Shown here piece after piece: positions 18,620-26,030 of a stretch of 64,000 nucleotides of DNA. The notes under the pieces are model-generated. The model was not told the DNA's origin. It was given only the letters and a program-made list of their open reading frames with translations, and ran no database searches. Origin of the DNA: Rhizobium sp. L43 (GTDB taxonomy: Bacteria; Pseudomonadota; Alphaproteobacteria; Rhizobiales; Rhizobiaceae); the NCBI RefSeq assembly GCF_002531725.1, contig NZ_NWSQ01000030.1:1-64000 (forward strand), written 5' to 3'. How positions within the stretch are numbered: the first letter of the stretch is position 1; each line of letters starts with the position of its first letter. Made by a program: the position numbers and the translations under genes.

Positions 18620-19447
18620 TCAGGTGATGCGCCGGATGCTTTCGGCGATCTCCTGCGGTTCGAATACTTTTTTCCAGTCGTCGCGCATCAGCGCCGGGAT
18701 GCCGAACTCGATCGCCTTGTTGCAGGCATCCGAGAACACGCCGTCGACTTCCTTGAAGATGACCGCGCCGAGCACGTTCATATGGCCGAGCAGGAAGTCG
18801 CGGGCGGCCTGTTCCGGCACGCCGCGAGCCACGCATTCGTCCATGGCCTGCCGCATGACGACGAGCAGCGATGCGCAGACGGTTTCCGACAAGCCCGGTT
18901 CGAGCATAGCGAGCTGGTCGACCGTGACCCGGTGCGAGCGCATGACCGGGGCCCAGATGATTTTGGCGATTTCCTCGCCGAGCGCGTAGCCGCTGTCAGG
19001 CCCCTGCATCAGTGCCGAGACGATATGCTGCTTGGCGAACAGGCCGCCGAAATGGTCCTTCTTGGCCTGCATATCCGTCTCATCGTTAAAGATCGGCGGG
19101 TGGCAGGGGTGGGTGACGAAATAGGTGAGGTCGTCACGCTTCGGTAGGTGGCCGGCAAAGGGTGCCGCGGCATCGAGCGCCACCACCATGGTGCCGGGTG
19201 CGAGCTTGTCGACGATACCGGCCGCGACCTTGCCGATCGCCGTATCCGGCACGGCGAGGATGACCACGTCGGCGCCGTCGAGGGCGGCATCGACCGGCGT
19301 GCAATCGAGGCCGAGATCGTTCTTCAGGCGCGCCTTGCCGGCGTCGCTCACCTCGACATGGCGCACTTGGAAGCGCGAGCCTTTGAGATTTTTGGCAAGC
19401 CGGTATCCCATTTTGCCGCCGGCGCCGAAGAGAGCAATCTTGGTCAT
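18620..19447 (-). CDS. apnO: Probable D-apionate oxidoisomerase
   Basis: A 275-residue NAD-dependent enzyme of the 6-phosphogluconate/3-hydroxyisobutyrate dehydrogenase type. The N-terminus IALFGAGGKMGYRLAKNL is a Rossmann dinucleotide-binding loop, and the rest is helical. The start ATG at 19447 is chosen because the Rossmann strand begins three residues later; the much longer upstream frame overlaps rpiB. In the known D-apiose pathway ApnO oxidises and rearranges D-apionate to 3-oxo-isoapionate, the substrate of OiaK. It is the first gene of the long operon reaching dhaL and has a predicted operator 39 bp upstream. Confidence 0.8.
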   Translation of the reverse strand: MTKIALFGAGGKMGYRLAKNLKGSRFQVRHVEVSDAGKARLKNDLGLDCTPVDAALDGADVVILAVPDTAIGKVAAGIVDKLAPGTMVVALDAAAPFAGHLPKRDDLTYFVTHPCHPPIFNDETDMQAKKDHFGGLFAKQHIVSALMQGPDSGYALGEEIAKIIWAPVMRSHRVTVDQLAMLEPGLSETVCASLLVVMRQAMDECVARGVPEQAARDFLLGHMNVLGAVIFKEVDGVFSDACNKAIEFGIPALMRDDWKKVFEPQEIAESIRRIT

Positions 19448-19485
19448 GTTTTCCTCAACCTGTTCAGTTCTGGATAGGATCATAT

Positions 19486-19500
19486 ACTGGTATGATGAGT
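19486..19500 (-). promoter_or_regulatory. Predicted operator for the NanR-like regulator, site 2
   Basis: ACTGGTATGATGAGT, upstream of apnO and between it and rpiB. Its identity to the site at 9650 (14 of 15 bases) and similarity to the site at 23422 (13 of 15) stand out in an otherwise unrelated spacer. The outer bases ACT...AGT are inverted, so it can be read as an imperfect palindrome of the geometry used by FadR-group regulators. Confidence 0.65.
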
Positions 19501-19526
19501 CAATCACCATATCATCACTTATTGGT

Positions 19527-19973
19527 TCAGTGCCCCTGTTTTTCCGCATCGAGCCGGTCGATCGCCTGCACGTTGCCGGCCGAGGGGCCGTCGGGATCGA
19601 ATTCGGAGGCAAGCCAGGCGTCGACGATCGATTTCGCCAGTTCCGGGCCGATGACGCGCGCGCCCATCGTGATGATCTGGGCATTGTTCGATTTCGCCGC
19701 GCGTTCCGCCGAATAGGTGTCGTGGGTGAGGGCGGCGCGAATACCAGGCACCTTGTTTGCGGAAATGCACACACCGATGCCGGTGCCGCAAAATAGGATG
19801 CCGCGCTGATGTTCGCCGTCGACGATCGTCTGCGCCAGGCGCTGGGAGAGATCGGCGTAGAAGCCGGACTGGCTGAGATCGTGAACTTCGAGATCCGCCT
19901 TGCCGGCGAGATGGGCGGCAATGACATCGAGAAGCGGTTTGCCGGCGCTGTCGGCGCCAATTGCAATCTTCAT
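19527..19973 (-). CDS. rpiB: RpiB/LacAB-type sugar-phosphate isomerase
   Basis: A 148-residue single-domain isomerase. The start KIAIGADSAGKPL is the phosphate-binding N-terminus, CGTGIGVCISANK contains the catalytic-base cysteine, and THDTYSAERAAKSNNAQ holds the conserved histidine and asparagine. Length is normal. It follows the tpiA-like gene by 34 bp at the end of the oiaX-oiaK-tpiA-rpiB unit. Family members isomerise ribose 5-phosphate; paralogues in erythritol/threitol loci convert D-erythrulose 4-phosphate to D-erythrose 4-phosphate. Context with DhaKL- and TpiA-like proteins favours the tetrose reaction, but this is an inference. Confidence 0.9.
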   Translation of the reverse strand: MKIAIGADSAGKPLLDVIAAHLAGKADLEVHDLSQSGFYADLSQRLAQTIVDGEHQRGILFCGTGIGVCISANKVPGIRAALTHDTYSAERAAKSNNAQIITMGARVIGPELAKSIVDAWLASEFDPDGPSAGNVQAIDRLDAEKQGH

Positions 19974-20007
19974 AGCAGTTTCCTTTCATCGCCCGCAGGC
20001 ATGGAAA

Positions 20008-20772
20008 TCACCTTTCGATCGCCGCGCTGACGCGGCGAAGAATGTCGAGGTAACCGTCGACGCCCCAGGCGGAGCGGCCGATGAACAGGCCGTCGATATG
20101 CGCCTCGGTGATCAGTTCCTCGCAATTTTCCGGATTGACGCTGCCGCCGTAGAGAACCGGCACCGCACGACCAAGAATGGATTTCGCCACCTCGGCGATC
20201 TTGCCGTGCCGCTCCGACGCGTAGTCGGCGGTCGCCGGTATGCCCTTGGCGCCAATCGCCCAGACAGGCTCATAGGCAAGCAGGATCGGAGCCTTGTCGG
20301 CCTCGGTGTCGACGCCTCGCAAGGCGGCCTCGACCTGGCGCCGCAAAACAGCATCGGCCCGGCCATCCTGGCGCTCCTGCAAGGTCTCGCCGATGCAGAT
20401 CAGCGGCGTCAAGCCATGGCGGATCGCGGCGGAAACCTTGAGGCCGACGGTCTCGTCGGTCTCGCCGAAATGCTCGCGGCGCTCGGAATGGCCGAGCTCG
20501 ACGATGTCGAGCTGGCAGTCTTTCAGCATCAGAGGAGAAATCTCGCCGGTCCAGGCGCCGGCGTCCTCCCAGTGCATGTTCTGGGCGCCGACCTTCACCG
20601 AGGTCTCGGCCAGCAGACGCTTGACCTCGCGCACCGCGGTAAAGGCCGGAATGACGAAGCGCTGCACGCGGGTGTCGCGTTCCGCGTCCGTCGCTGCGAG
20701 GCGGTGCGCGAAAGCCAGCGCTTCCTCCACCGTCTTGTTCATCTTAAAGCTGGTGCCTACCCAGACGACCAT
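20008..20772 (-). CDS. Triose-phosphate isomerase paralogue, possibly L-erythrulose-1-phosphate isomerase
   Basis: A 254-residue TIM-barrel isomerase with the expected active site: Lys in GTSFKMNK, His in ELGHSERR, Glu in AYEPVWAIG, and the phosphate loop YGGSV. It therefore looks catalytically intact. Its position in a catabolic operon, not among glycolysis genes, points to a paralogue of the TpiA2/EryH/LerI type that handles erythrulose phosphate. Its start shares one base with the oiaK stop (TGATG), so translation is coupled. True triose-phosphate isomerase activity cannot be excluded. Confidence 0.85.
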   Translation of the reverse strand: MVVWVGTSFKMNKTVEEALAFAHRLAATDAERDTRVQRFVIPAFTAVREVKRLLAETSVKVGAQNMHWEDAGAWTGEISPLMLKDCQLDIVELGHSERREHFGETDETVGLKVSAAIRHGLTPLICIGETLQERQDGRADAVLRRQVEAALRGVDTEADKAPILLAYEPVWAIGAKGIPATADYASERHGKIAEVAKSILGRAVPVLYGGSVNPENCEELITEAHIDGLFIGRSAWGVDGYLDILRRVSAAIER

Positions 20773-22115
20773 CAGTTCTTCCTTCCGTCACGGATCTGCG
20801 CGAAATAGCCGTCCGTTCCGACCTGGCCGCCTTTCAGCGCGATCTGCAGGCCGTTGGTCGGCGGGTAATCGCCATGGGCGAGGCATAGCGGCGACCCCGG
20901 CGTCTGGGGCAGCGGCAGAAGCGTCGTCAGCGCGTCGATCTTCAATTGCCGGAGCGCATGGCTCGACGTGTCGCCGCCGGCCACAACGGCGCGCGACAGC
21001 CCTTCCGCTTCGATAAGACGGCGCAGGATCGTGCCGAGGCTACTGCCGAGCCGGTGACGGGCGCCCGGCAGCCGGTCGATATCGGCGCCACGGTCCGCGG
21101 ATGGGCCGAGCGCCGTATAGAGGATGACGCTCCTGCCTTCTTTCAGCTTGCCGATACCCGCCTGCACGGCCGCCTCCACGGCGGCTTCCCCATTGGAAAC
21201 CAGTTCGAGCGGATCGAGCGCAATGCTCTCGAAACCGTTCTCGGCAGCCGTGCGGATCTGCCGCTCGGTCGTCGGCGAGACGCTGCCGGAGACGACGGCG
21301 AGGCGATCGACCGGGCCGATATCGGGAAATTCGGCCCCGATCTCACCGATCAGGCCGGCCTGCCGCCAGGCGCTGAGCAGGGCATACTCGACACCTGAGG
21401 AGCCGGCGACGAAACCCCCCGAACGGCCGGTGACCCGCAGCAGCTGCCGGCCGGCCGCCGCCTGCGTTGCCTCGGAGTCGACATCGAGGAGCAATATCCC
21501 CTCGCTATTCGATGTCAGTTGGTCGATCCGTTGGTCGGCGTCCGACGCGGTGATTGCGACGAGATCGGCGAGCCGGACGGGAAGGGAGGTCTGCTTCGAC
21601 AGGTGGAGCGCAAGATCCGCCTCGTCCATTGGCGTGACGGGATGGCGGCTCATGACGGGGTGGCGGTCGATTCGGAAGATGCGGCCCTGATAGGCGGCGA
21701 AGAGATTGCCGAAGGCCGTATAGCGCTTCAATTGCGGCGCGCCGACGATAACCGGCACGATGGATTGCCCGAAACGCCTGCGGCCGATTTCGATCGCCTT
21801 GCCGATATTGCCGATCCCCGGGCTGGAATCGAAGGTCGAGCAGACCTTGTAATGGCAGATCGAAGCACCGAGCGAACGCAGCCAGTCGAAGGCCGGCGCA
21901 AGGTGTTCCTCCATCCACGCCGGCGTTTCGCTGCGGCTCGTTCCCGCCAGGCCGATCGCGCGGCACTGTTTGAAGCGGGCGAAGAATTCCGGCGTGGGAA
22001 GGTCGAGGAAGAGCACGGTCTCGACACCGCTCGCGGCGAGCGCCTCCATGACGTCGGTCGAGCCGGTAAAATCATCGCCGTAATAGCTGACGAGACGTCC
22101 GTCCATATCGGTCAC
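20772..22115 (-). CDS. oiaK: Four-carbon acid sugar kinase family, probable 3-oxo-isoapionate kinase
   Basis: A 447-residue kinase of the DUF1537 family. The N-terminal domain begins SYYGDDFTGSTDVMEAL, whose DDxTG motif binds substrate. The C-terminal domain carries VVAGGDTSSHALRQL, the nucleotide-binding GGDTS signature. In the D-apiose pathway OiaK phosphorylates 3-oxo-isoapionate at O4 for the RuBisCO-like protein encoded just upstream, with which it overlaps by ATGA. DUF1537 kinases elsewhere act on threonate or erythronate, but pairing with an RLP favours OiaK. Confidence 0.83.
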   Translation of the reverse strand: MTDMDGRLVSYYGDDFTGSTDVMEALAASGVETVLFLDLPTPEFFARFKQCRAIGLAGTSRSETPAWMEEHLAPAFDWLRSLGASICHYKVCSTFDSSPGIGNIGKAIEIGRRRFGQSIVPVIVGAPQLKRYTAFGNLFAAYQGRIFRIDRHPVMSRHPVTPMDEADLALHLSKQTSLPVRLADLVAITASDADQRIDQLTSNSEGILLLDVDSEATQAAAGRQLLRVTGRSGGFVAGSSGVEYALLSAWRQAGLIGEIGAEFPDIGPVDRLAVVSGSVSPTTERQIRTAAENGFESIALDPLELVSNGEAAVEAAVQAGIGKLKEGRSVILYTALGPSADRGADIDRLPGARHRLGSSLGTILRRLIEAEGLSRAVVAGGDTSSHALRQLKIDALTTLLPLPQTPGSPLCLAHGDYPPTNGLQIALKGGQVGTDGYFAQIRDGRKN

Positions 22116-23368
22116 GCGCCCTTGCCGTCGCTGAATTTTACAATCGAGGCGGCCAATTCCGGGTGCTCCCTGGCGTAGACCTCAAGCGGAATGTCGGCGA
22201 CCGCAGCCTGCCAGGCCTGCTGCACGGCCCGAACGCCGGCCGCCGGTCCGCCGGGATGGCTGACGATGCCGCCGCCGCAGAGATAGAGGAGATCGACGGT
22301 CTGGCCGGTGCGCCGATAGGTCTCCGGCGCCTGCCCGCCCCACTGGCCGGAGCCGGCGACCGGAAGCGGGCGATCGGCGGCGTCGAACAGCGGCGCGCTC
22401 ACGGCCCTGAAGGACGAGACGAAGCTGTCGTCCGGCTCCCAATATTTCACCTTGATGCCGTTGATCTGGAACTGGTCGACGCCGAGCAGCCGCCAGAATT
22501 GCTGGTAGACCTTGAAGTCCATGCCGGCGCCCGGATCGCGCGTCAGCACGTCCCAGCCGTTGCGATGCGCGTGCAGCACCAGGCAGGAGCGCTTGCGCAG
22601 GAAGCTCATGCCGCCGAAGCCGATCGAGTTGATGTTGACGACGGCGCAGTTGCCGCCGGCCGCCGCGACGATGTCGTGGTTGCGCATCATCTCGTCCGGG
22701 TCGGCATGCGAGATGCCGAAGGCATACATCACCTTCTTGCCGGCCTTCTGCTCGTGATCGAGAATGCGCGGCATGATCGCTGCGACACGCTCCTTGAGCG
22801 GCGAATAGGGCGGGCTCATCAGCTTCTCGTCGTCCTTGATGAAGTCGACGCCCGATGCGATCAGCTCGCCGACGAGCTCGGCCGTCTCGTGCGGCCTCAG
22901 CCCAAGCGCCGGCTTGACGATCGTTCCGATGATCGGCCGGCCTTCGACGCCGGTCAGCCGCCGGCTTCCTGATATGCCGAACTGCGGCCCGGGATGGGCG
23001 CTCTTGAAGGCGTCGGGCAGCTTCATGTCGACGATGCGGATGCCGGTCATGCCCTTGATCGAATAGACGCCGCCGATCGCGATGGTCATCAAGGCCGAGA
23101 GGTCGGTGCCGATCGCCTCCAGCGGAAAGGCGATGTCGACATCGGCGCGGTGAAGCCGCGTGCCGGGAGCGGCCTCGGGCCAGGTCGGATGGCGTCCATC
23201 CTCGAGCCGGCGGATCGCCAGCACGCGGGCGGCGACGCGCGACTTCAGCTCTTCGGTTTCGCCGGGAACCGGCACGAAGGTTCCGGTCGACTGGTCGCTT
23301 GCGATCTTGTCCGCCATCGCCTCGACGCTGCCGGGCGTTTCGATGCGGTAGGTCAGGGTAATCATCAT
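22112..23368 (-). CDS. oiaX: RuBisCO-like protein, probable 3-oxo-isoapionate-4-phosphate transcarboxylase/hydrolase
   Basis: A 418-residue RuBisCO large-subunit homologue (form IV). The metal-site motif GVDFIKDDE keeps the lysine that is carbamylated in RuBisCO (here Lys178) with its two acidic ligands, and TIVKPALGL keeps the loop-2 lysine. It is shorter than true RuBisCO, and no phosphoribulokinase gene is present, so carbon fixation is not implied. OiaX cleaves 3-oxo-isoapionate 4-phosphate to 3-phosphoglycerate and glycolate. It is first in its unit, with a GAGGAG box before a double ATG and a predicted operator 54 bp upstream. Other RLPs act in methionine salvage or tetronate catabolism. 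Confidence 0.87.
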   Translation of the reverse strand: MMITLTYRIETPGSVEAMADKIASDQSTGTFVPVPGETEELKSRVAARVLAIRRLEDGRHPTWPEAAPGTRLHRADVDIAFPLEAIGTDLSALMTIAIGGVYSIKGMTGIRIVDMKLPDAFKSAHPGPQFGISGSRRLTGVEGRPIIGTIVKPALGLRPHETAELVGELIASGVDFIKDDEKLMSPPYSPLKERVAAIMPRILDHEQKAGKKVMYAFGISHADPDEMMRNHDIVAAAGGNCAVVNINSIGFGGMSFLRKRSCLVLHAHRNGWDVLTRDPGAGMDFKVYQQFWRLLGVDQFQINGIKVKYWEPDDSFVSSFRAVSAPLFDAADRPLPVAGSGQWGGQAPETYRRTGQTVDLLYLCGGGIVSHPGGPAAGVRAVQQAWQAAVADIPLEVYAREHPELAASIVKFSDGKGA

Positions 23369-23421
23369 GAACGGACGGTTGCTCCTCTCGCCACGCAGAT
23401 TGTCATGGCGTCAACTTGTGA

Positions 23422-23436
23422 TCTGGTATAATGAGT
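23422..23436. promoter_or_regulatory. Predicted operator for the NanR-like regulator, site 3
   Basis: TCTGGTATAATGAGT in the 160-bp divergent spacer between oiaX and the regulator gene. It contains a full GGTATA half-site and matches the other two sites at 13 of 15 positions. Its location would let the regulator control both oiaX and itself. Confidence 0.65.
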
Positions 23437-23528
23437 ATTCCAACTATTGAAAAGCGGAATCTTCGGGCGCGCAAATTTTCGGCCGCAAGCTTTGTCCTTG
23501 GTCCGGAAAACTGTTAGGAGGAGACATT

Positions 23529-24251
23529 TTGAGCCAGCGAGATGTTATGACCCAGCCCCTCGAACAAATCGTCCGCCGCAAACTATCCGACGAAGTGTTT
23601 GATCGACTTGAGCGAATGATCACCTCGGGCGAGCTTCAGCCCGGCGATGAAATGCCCTCCGAGCGGGTGCTGATGGAACGTTTCGGCGTCGGCCGGCCCG
23701 CGATCCGCGAGGCTATGCAGTCGCTTGCCAACAAGGGTCTCGTCAGCATTTCGCACGGCGAGCGGGCGAAGGTTTTGAGGCTGACGGCAAAGTCGATCTT
23801 CCGCCAGGTCGATCTCACCGCCAAGATCATGCTGTCGCAATCGGCGGATTCGCTGGAGCATCTGAAGAGCGCCCGCATCTTCTTCGAGCGCGGCATGGCC
23901 CGCGAGGCTGCGCAGCGCGCCTCGGCAAACGATATCGGCGACCTCAGGGATATCATCGAGCGCCAGCGCATGTCGCTCGGACGGGCCGAAGAGTTCATCG
24001 ATGCGGATATGGAATTCCACACCCGCATCGCCCAGATCTCGGGCAATCCGATCTACGTCGCCGTCAGCGAGGCCATGCTTGCCTGGCTGAAGGAATATCA
24101 TACCGAGATGCTGATCTGGACCGGCAAGGAAAAGTTCACGCTCGCCGAACACGACGAAATCGTCGATCGCCTCGAAGCCAACGACGTCGACGGCTCCGAG
24201 ATGGCGCTCCTCAAGCATCTCGAGCGCTCGCGCGCGCTCTACGCGAAGTAA
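23529..24251 (+). CDS. GntR/FadR-family transcriptional regulator, NanR-like
   Basis: A 240-residue regulator. Residues about 10-75 form a winged helix (PSERVLMERFGVGRPAIREAM...GLVSISHGERAKV) that closely resembles E. coli NanR, including the GERA(K/R)V wing. Residues about 100-235 form an FCD ligand domain with metal-ligand residues (D..FH in DADMEFHTRIAQ, and later histidines). FCD regulators usually repress and are released by a pathway intermediate. It is transcribed away from oiaX, and three GGTATR-containing sites precede the three units of the locus. The effector is probably apionate, an oxo-isoapionate or another sugar acid. A GGAGGAG box supports translation; start TTG/ATG choice is open (GTG/TTG at 23529, ATG at 23547). 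Confidence 0.88.
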   Translation: MSQRDVMTQPLEQIVRRKLSDEVFDRLERMITSGELQPGDEMPSERVLMERFGVGRPAIREAMQSLANKGLVSISHGERAKVLRLTAKSIFRQVDLTAKIMLSQSADSLEHLKSARIFFERGMAREAAQRASANDIGDLRDIIERQRMSLGRAEEFIDADMEFHTRIAQISGNPIYVAVSEAMLAWLKEYHTEMLIWTGKEKFTLAEHDEIVDRLEANDVDGSEMALLKHLERSRALYAK

Positions 24252-24360
24252 GCCGCACTTTCGAGCGCGAGAGCGCATTTGTCGGCGGCAGCGGAACAAT
24301 GCTCTGCCGGCGAGGTTGTGGATGGGTCAAGCACGCAAAGATCCCCAAGGAGGACATCAG

Positions 24361-24681
24361 ATGCGTATGAAACTCGTAGCAGCTTCGCTTTTTGCCCTCG
24401 GCATGGCCACCTCGGCTTTCGCCCAGTCCAACCCGGCGCCTGCCGGCGCCACGATCGACAAGAACCAGGCCGATCAGGGCGGTGGCGCGAGCGGCGACAT
24501 GAAAGCCAAAAAGCCGATGGCGACGGATACCACCACGACAGGCTCCACCACCGGCGGCACGATGAAGATGGACAAGACCAAGTGCCCCAATCCGGTCAAC
24601 AATTCCGCCAACCTCCAGACCCAGGGCGGCACCAGCAACGCCACGCCGATGGACGAGGCCTGTGCAGCCCATAACAACTGA
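24361..24681 (+). CDS. Small secreted Thr/Gly/Met-rich protein
   Basis: A 106-residue protein starting at the ATG after an AAGGAGG box. The first 22 residues (MRMKLVAASLFALGMATSAFAQ) are a Sec signal peptide with an AFA cleavage site. The mature part is low-complexity, with KKPMATDTTTTGSTTGG, and only two cysteines (KCPNP and EACAAHNN). No domain is recognised. Similar short proteins are common in rhizobial genomes and are of unknown function. A strong terminator follows. A more upstream frame (24316) has no ribosome site. Confidence 0.7.
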   Translation: MRMKLVAASLFALGMATSAFAQSNPAPAGATIDKNQADQGGGASGDMKAKKPMATDTTTTGSTTGGTMKMDKTKCPNPVNNSANLQTQGGTSNATPMDEACAAHNN

Positions 24682-24695
24682 TCGGCCTCATCAGC

Positions 24696-24720
24696 AAAAC
24701 CCCGCTTCGGCGGGGTTTTT
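24696..24720 (+). terminator. Rho-independent terminator
   Basis: AAAACCCCG-CTTCGG-CGGGGTTTTT: an 8-9 bp stem with a stable CTTCGG loop and a T-run on the plus strand. The A-run at its other side also makes it usable for the minus-strand transcript, so it probably serves both the secreted-protein gene and the convergent polysaccharide operon. Confidence 0.9.
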
Positions 24721-24777
24721 GCGGACCGCATCCGGCAAAGCAGGCCAAAGATCGGCGAGGAGAAACCGAAGCCCTGA

Positions 24778-24939
24778 CTATCTGCGTAATAGCGTGACAA
24801 GCGATATCGGCATCTCGACCGCGAAGAAATTCATTGCCGTACCGATAATGATCGCCCACACGGCTATGACGAAAATGAGCGCTGCGATCCTGATTTCTAC
24901 TGGTCCCAGCAAATGCGCCCCCCGAGACAATATCTTCAT
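24778..24939 (-). CDS. Small single-span membrane protein
   Basis: A 53-residue frame with ATG at 24939 preceded by GAGGGATA, beginning 26 bp after the fcl stop. Residues about 19-41 (AALIFVIAVWAIIIGTAMNF) form one strongly hydrophobic segment flanked by Arg17 and a short C-terminal tail ending in LRR. No family is recognised. Position, ribosome site and hydrophobicity support a real small gene at the end of the polysaccharide operon; length alone would not. Confidence 0.5.
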   Translation of the reverse strand: MKILSRGAHLLGPVEIRIAALIFVIAVWAIIIGTAMNFFAVEMPISLVTLLRR

Positions 24940-24965
24940 TATCCCTCGCGCAAATTCGCTGCGCG

Positions 24966-26030
24966 CTAGGGATGTTGTGCGACTGGAGAGAGCGTGGGCG
25001 CGTGCAGCGCCGGGGTCTTGGCTCTCTCAAAACCGATGTCGCTTTGACCGATCAGCTCGCCTGACATAGCCCTGTTGCTGCGTTCGAGATAACGCCCATC
25101 GAGGAAGGAACGGTAGGCGTCTGCGATGCCCTCCTTCAGACCGACCTTCGGAGACCAGCCGAGAGCACGAAGTCTGTCGACGCTCAAGAGTTTCCGTGGC
25201 GTGCCATCCGGCTTGGTGAGGTCGTGCGTGATCTTGCCTTCGAAACCAACGACCCTGGAAACGAGGCATGCCAATTCGAGGATGGTCATGTCTTCGCCGG
25301 AACCGACGTTCACATGACTGTCGGCGGAATAGGTCTTCATGAGATGGACGCAGGCGTCAGCGCAATCGTCGACATGCAGGAATTCGCGCCGTGGCGTGCC
25401 GCTACCCCAGATGCATATCTCTTGCTGCCGGTTGATCTTGGCCTCATGCGCCTTGCGTATGAGCGCCGGCACGACATGGCTCGACCCGAGGTCAAAATTA
25501 TCCTCCGGGCCATAAAGATTGGTCGGCATGACCGAGATGAAATCCCTGCCGTGTTGTTTGCGATAGGCCTGGCAGAGCTTCAATCCGCCAATTTTGGCGA
25601 TCGCATACCATTCGTTCGTCGGCTCAAGCGATCCGGTCAGCAGGGCGTCCTCAACGATCGGCTGATCGGCGAATTTCGGATAGATGCAGGACGAGCCCAG
25701 AAACATCAGTTTTTCGACGTCAGCCCTATGGGCTGCATGGATGACGTTCGCTTGGAGAATCAAGTTGTCGTAAAGGAAGTCGGCCGGATAGGTATCGTTG
25801 GCGAGAATACCGCCGACCCTCGCAGCAGCCAGGAAGACGGCGTCGGGATGATTCCTGCTCATCCAGGCCTCCACCTGCTCCTGCCGTCTGAGATCGACCT
25901 CGGCGCGGGTGGCCGTCAAAATCTCGCAGCCCTCGGCAGCGAGACGCCGCACGATCGCAGAGCCCACCATGCCGCGGTGGCCCGCGACATAGACCCTTTT
26001 TCCGGCAAGGCTGTAGATCACCTCAGACAT
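24966..26030 (-). CDS. fcl: GDP-L-fucose synthase
   Basis: A 354-residue short-chain dehydrogenase/epimerase-reductase that turns GDP-4-keto-6-deoxy-mannose into GDP-L-fucose. It has the Rossmann loop GHRGMVGSAIVRRL, the FLGSSCIYPKFADQPI active-site segment, and the catalytic YAIAKIGG (YxxxK). The start ATG at 26030 overlaps the gmd end by 8 bp; an upstream ATG at 26066 is less likely. The C-terminus extends about 35 residues beyond usual Fcl length with a polar tail. It supplies fucose for the surface polysaccharide. Confidence 0.93.
   Translation of the reverse strand: MSEVIYSLAGKRVYVAGHRGMVGSAIVRRLAAEGCEILTATRAEVDLRRQEQVEAWMSRNHPDAVFLAAARVGGILANDTYPADFLYDNLILQANVIHAAHRADVEKLMFLGSSCIYPKFADQPIVEDALLTGSLEPTNEWYAIAKIGGLKLCQAYRKQHGRDFISVMPTNLYGPEDNFDLGSSHVVPALIRKAHEAKINRQQEICIWGSGTPRREFLHVDDCADACVHLMKTYSADSHVNVGSGEDMTILELACLVSRVVGFEGKITHDLTKPDGTPRKLLSVDRLRALGWSPKVGLKEGIADAYRSFLDGRYLERSNRAMSGELIGQSDIGFERAKTPALHAPTLSPVAQHP

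Noticed and set aside
22112..23368. RuBisCO implying autotrophy
   Set aside because: Shorter form IV-type protein without phosphoribulokinase; its kinase and dehydrogenase neighbours point to apiose catabolism.
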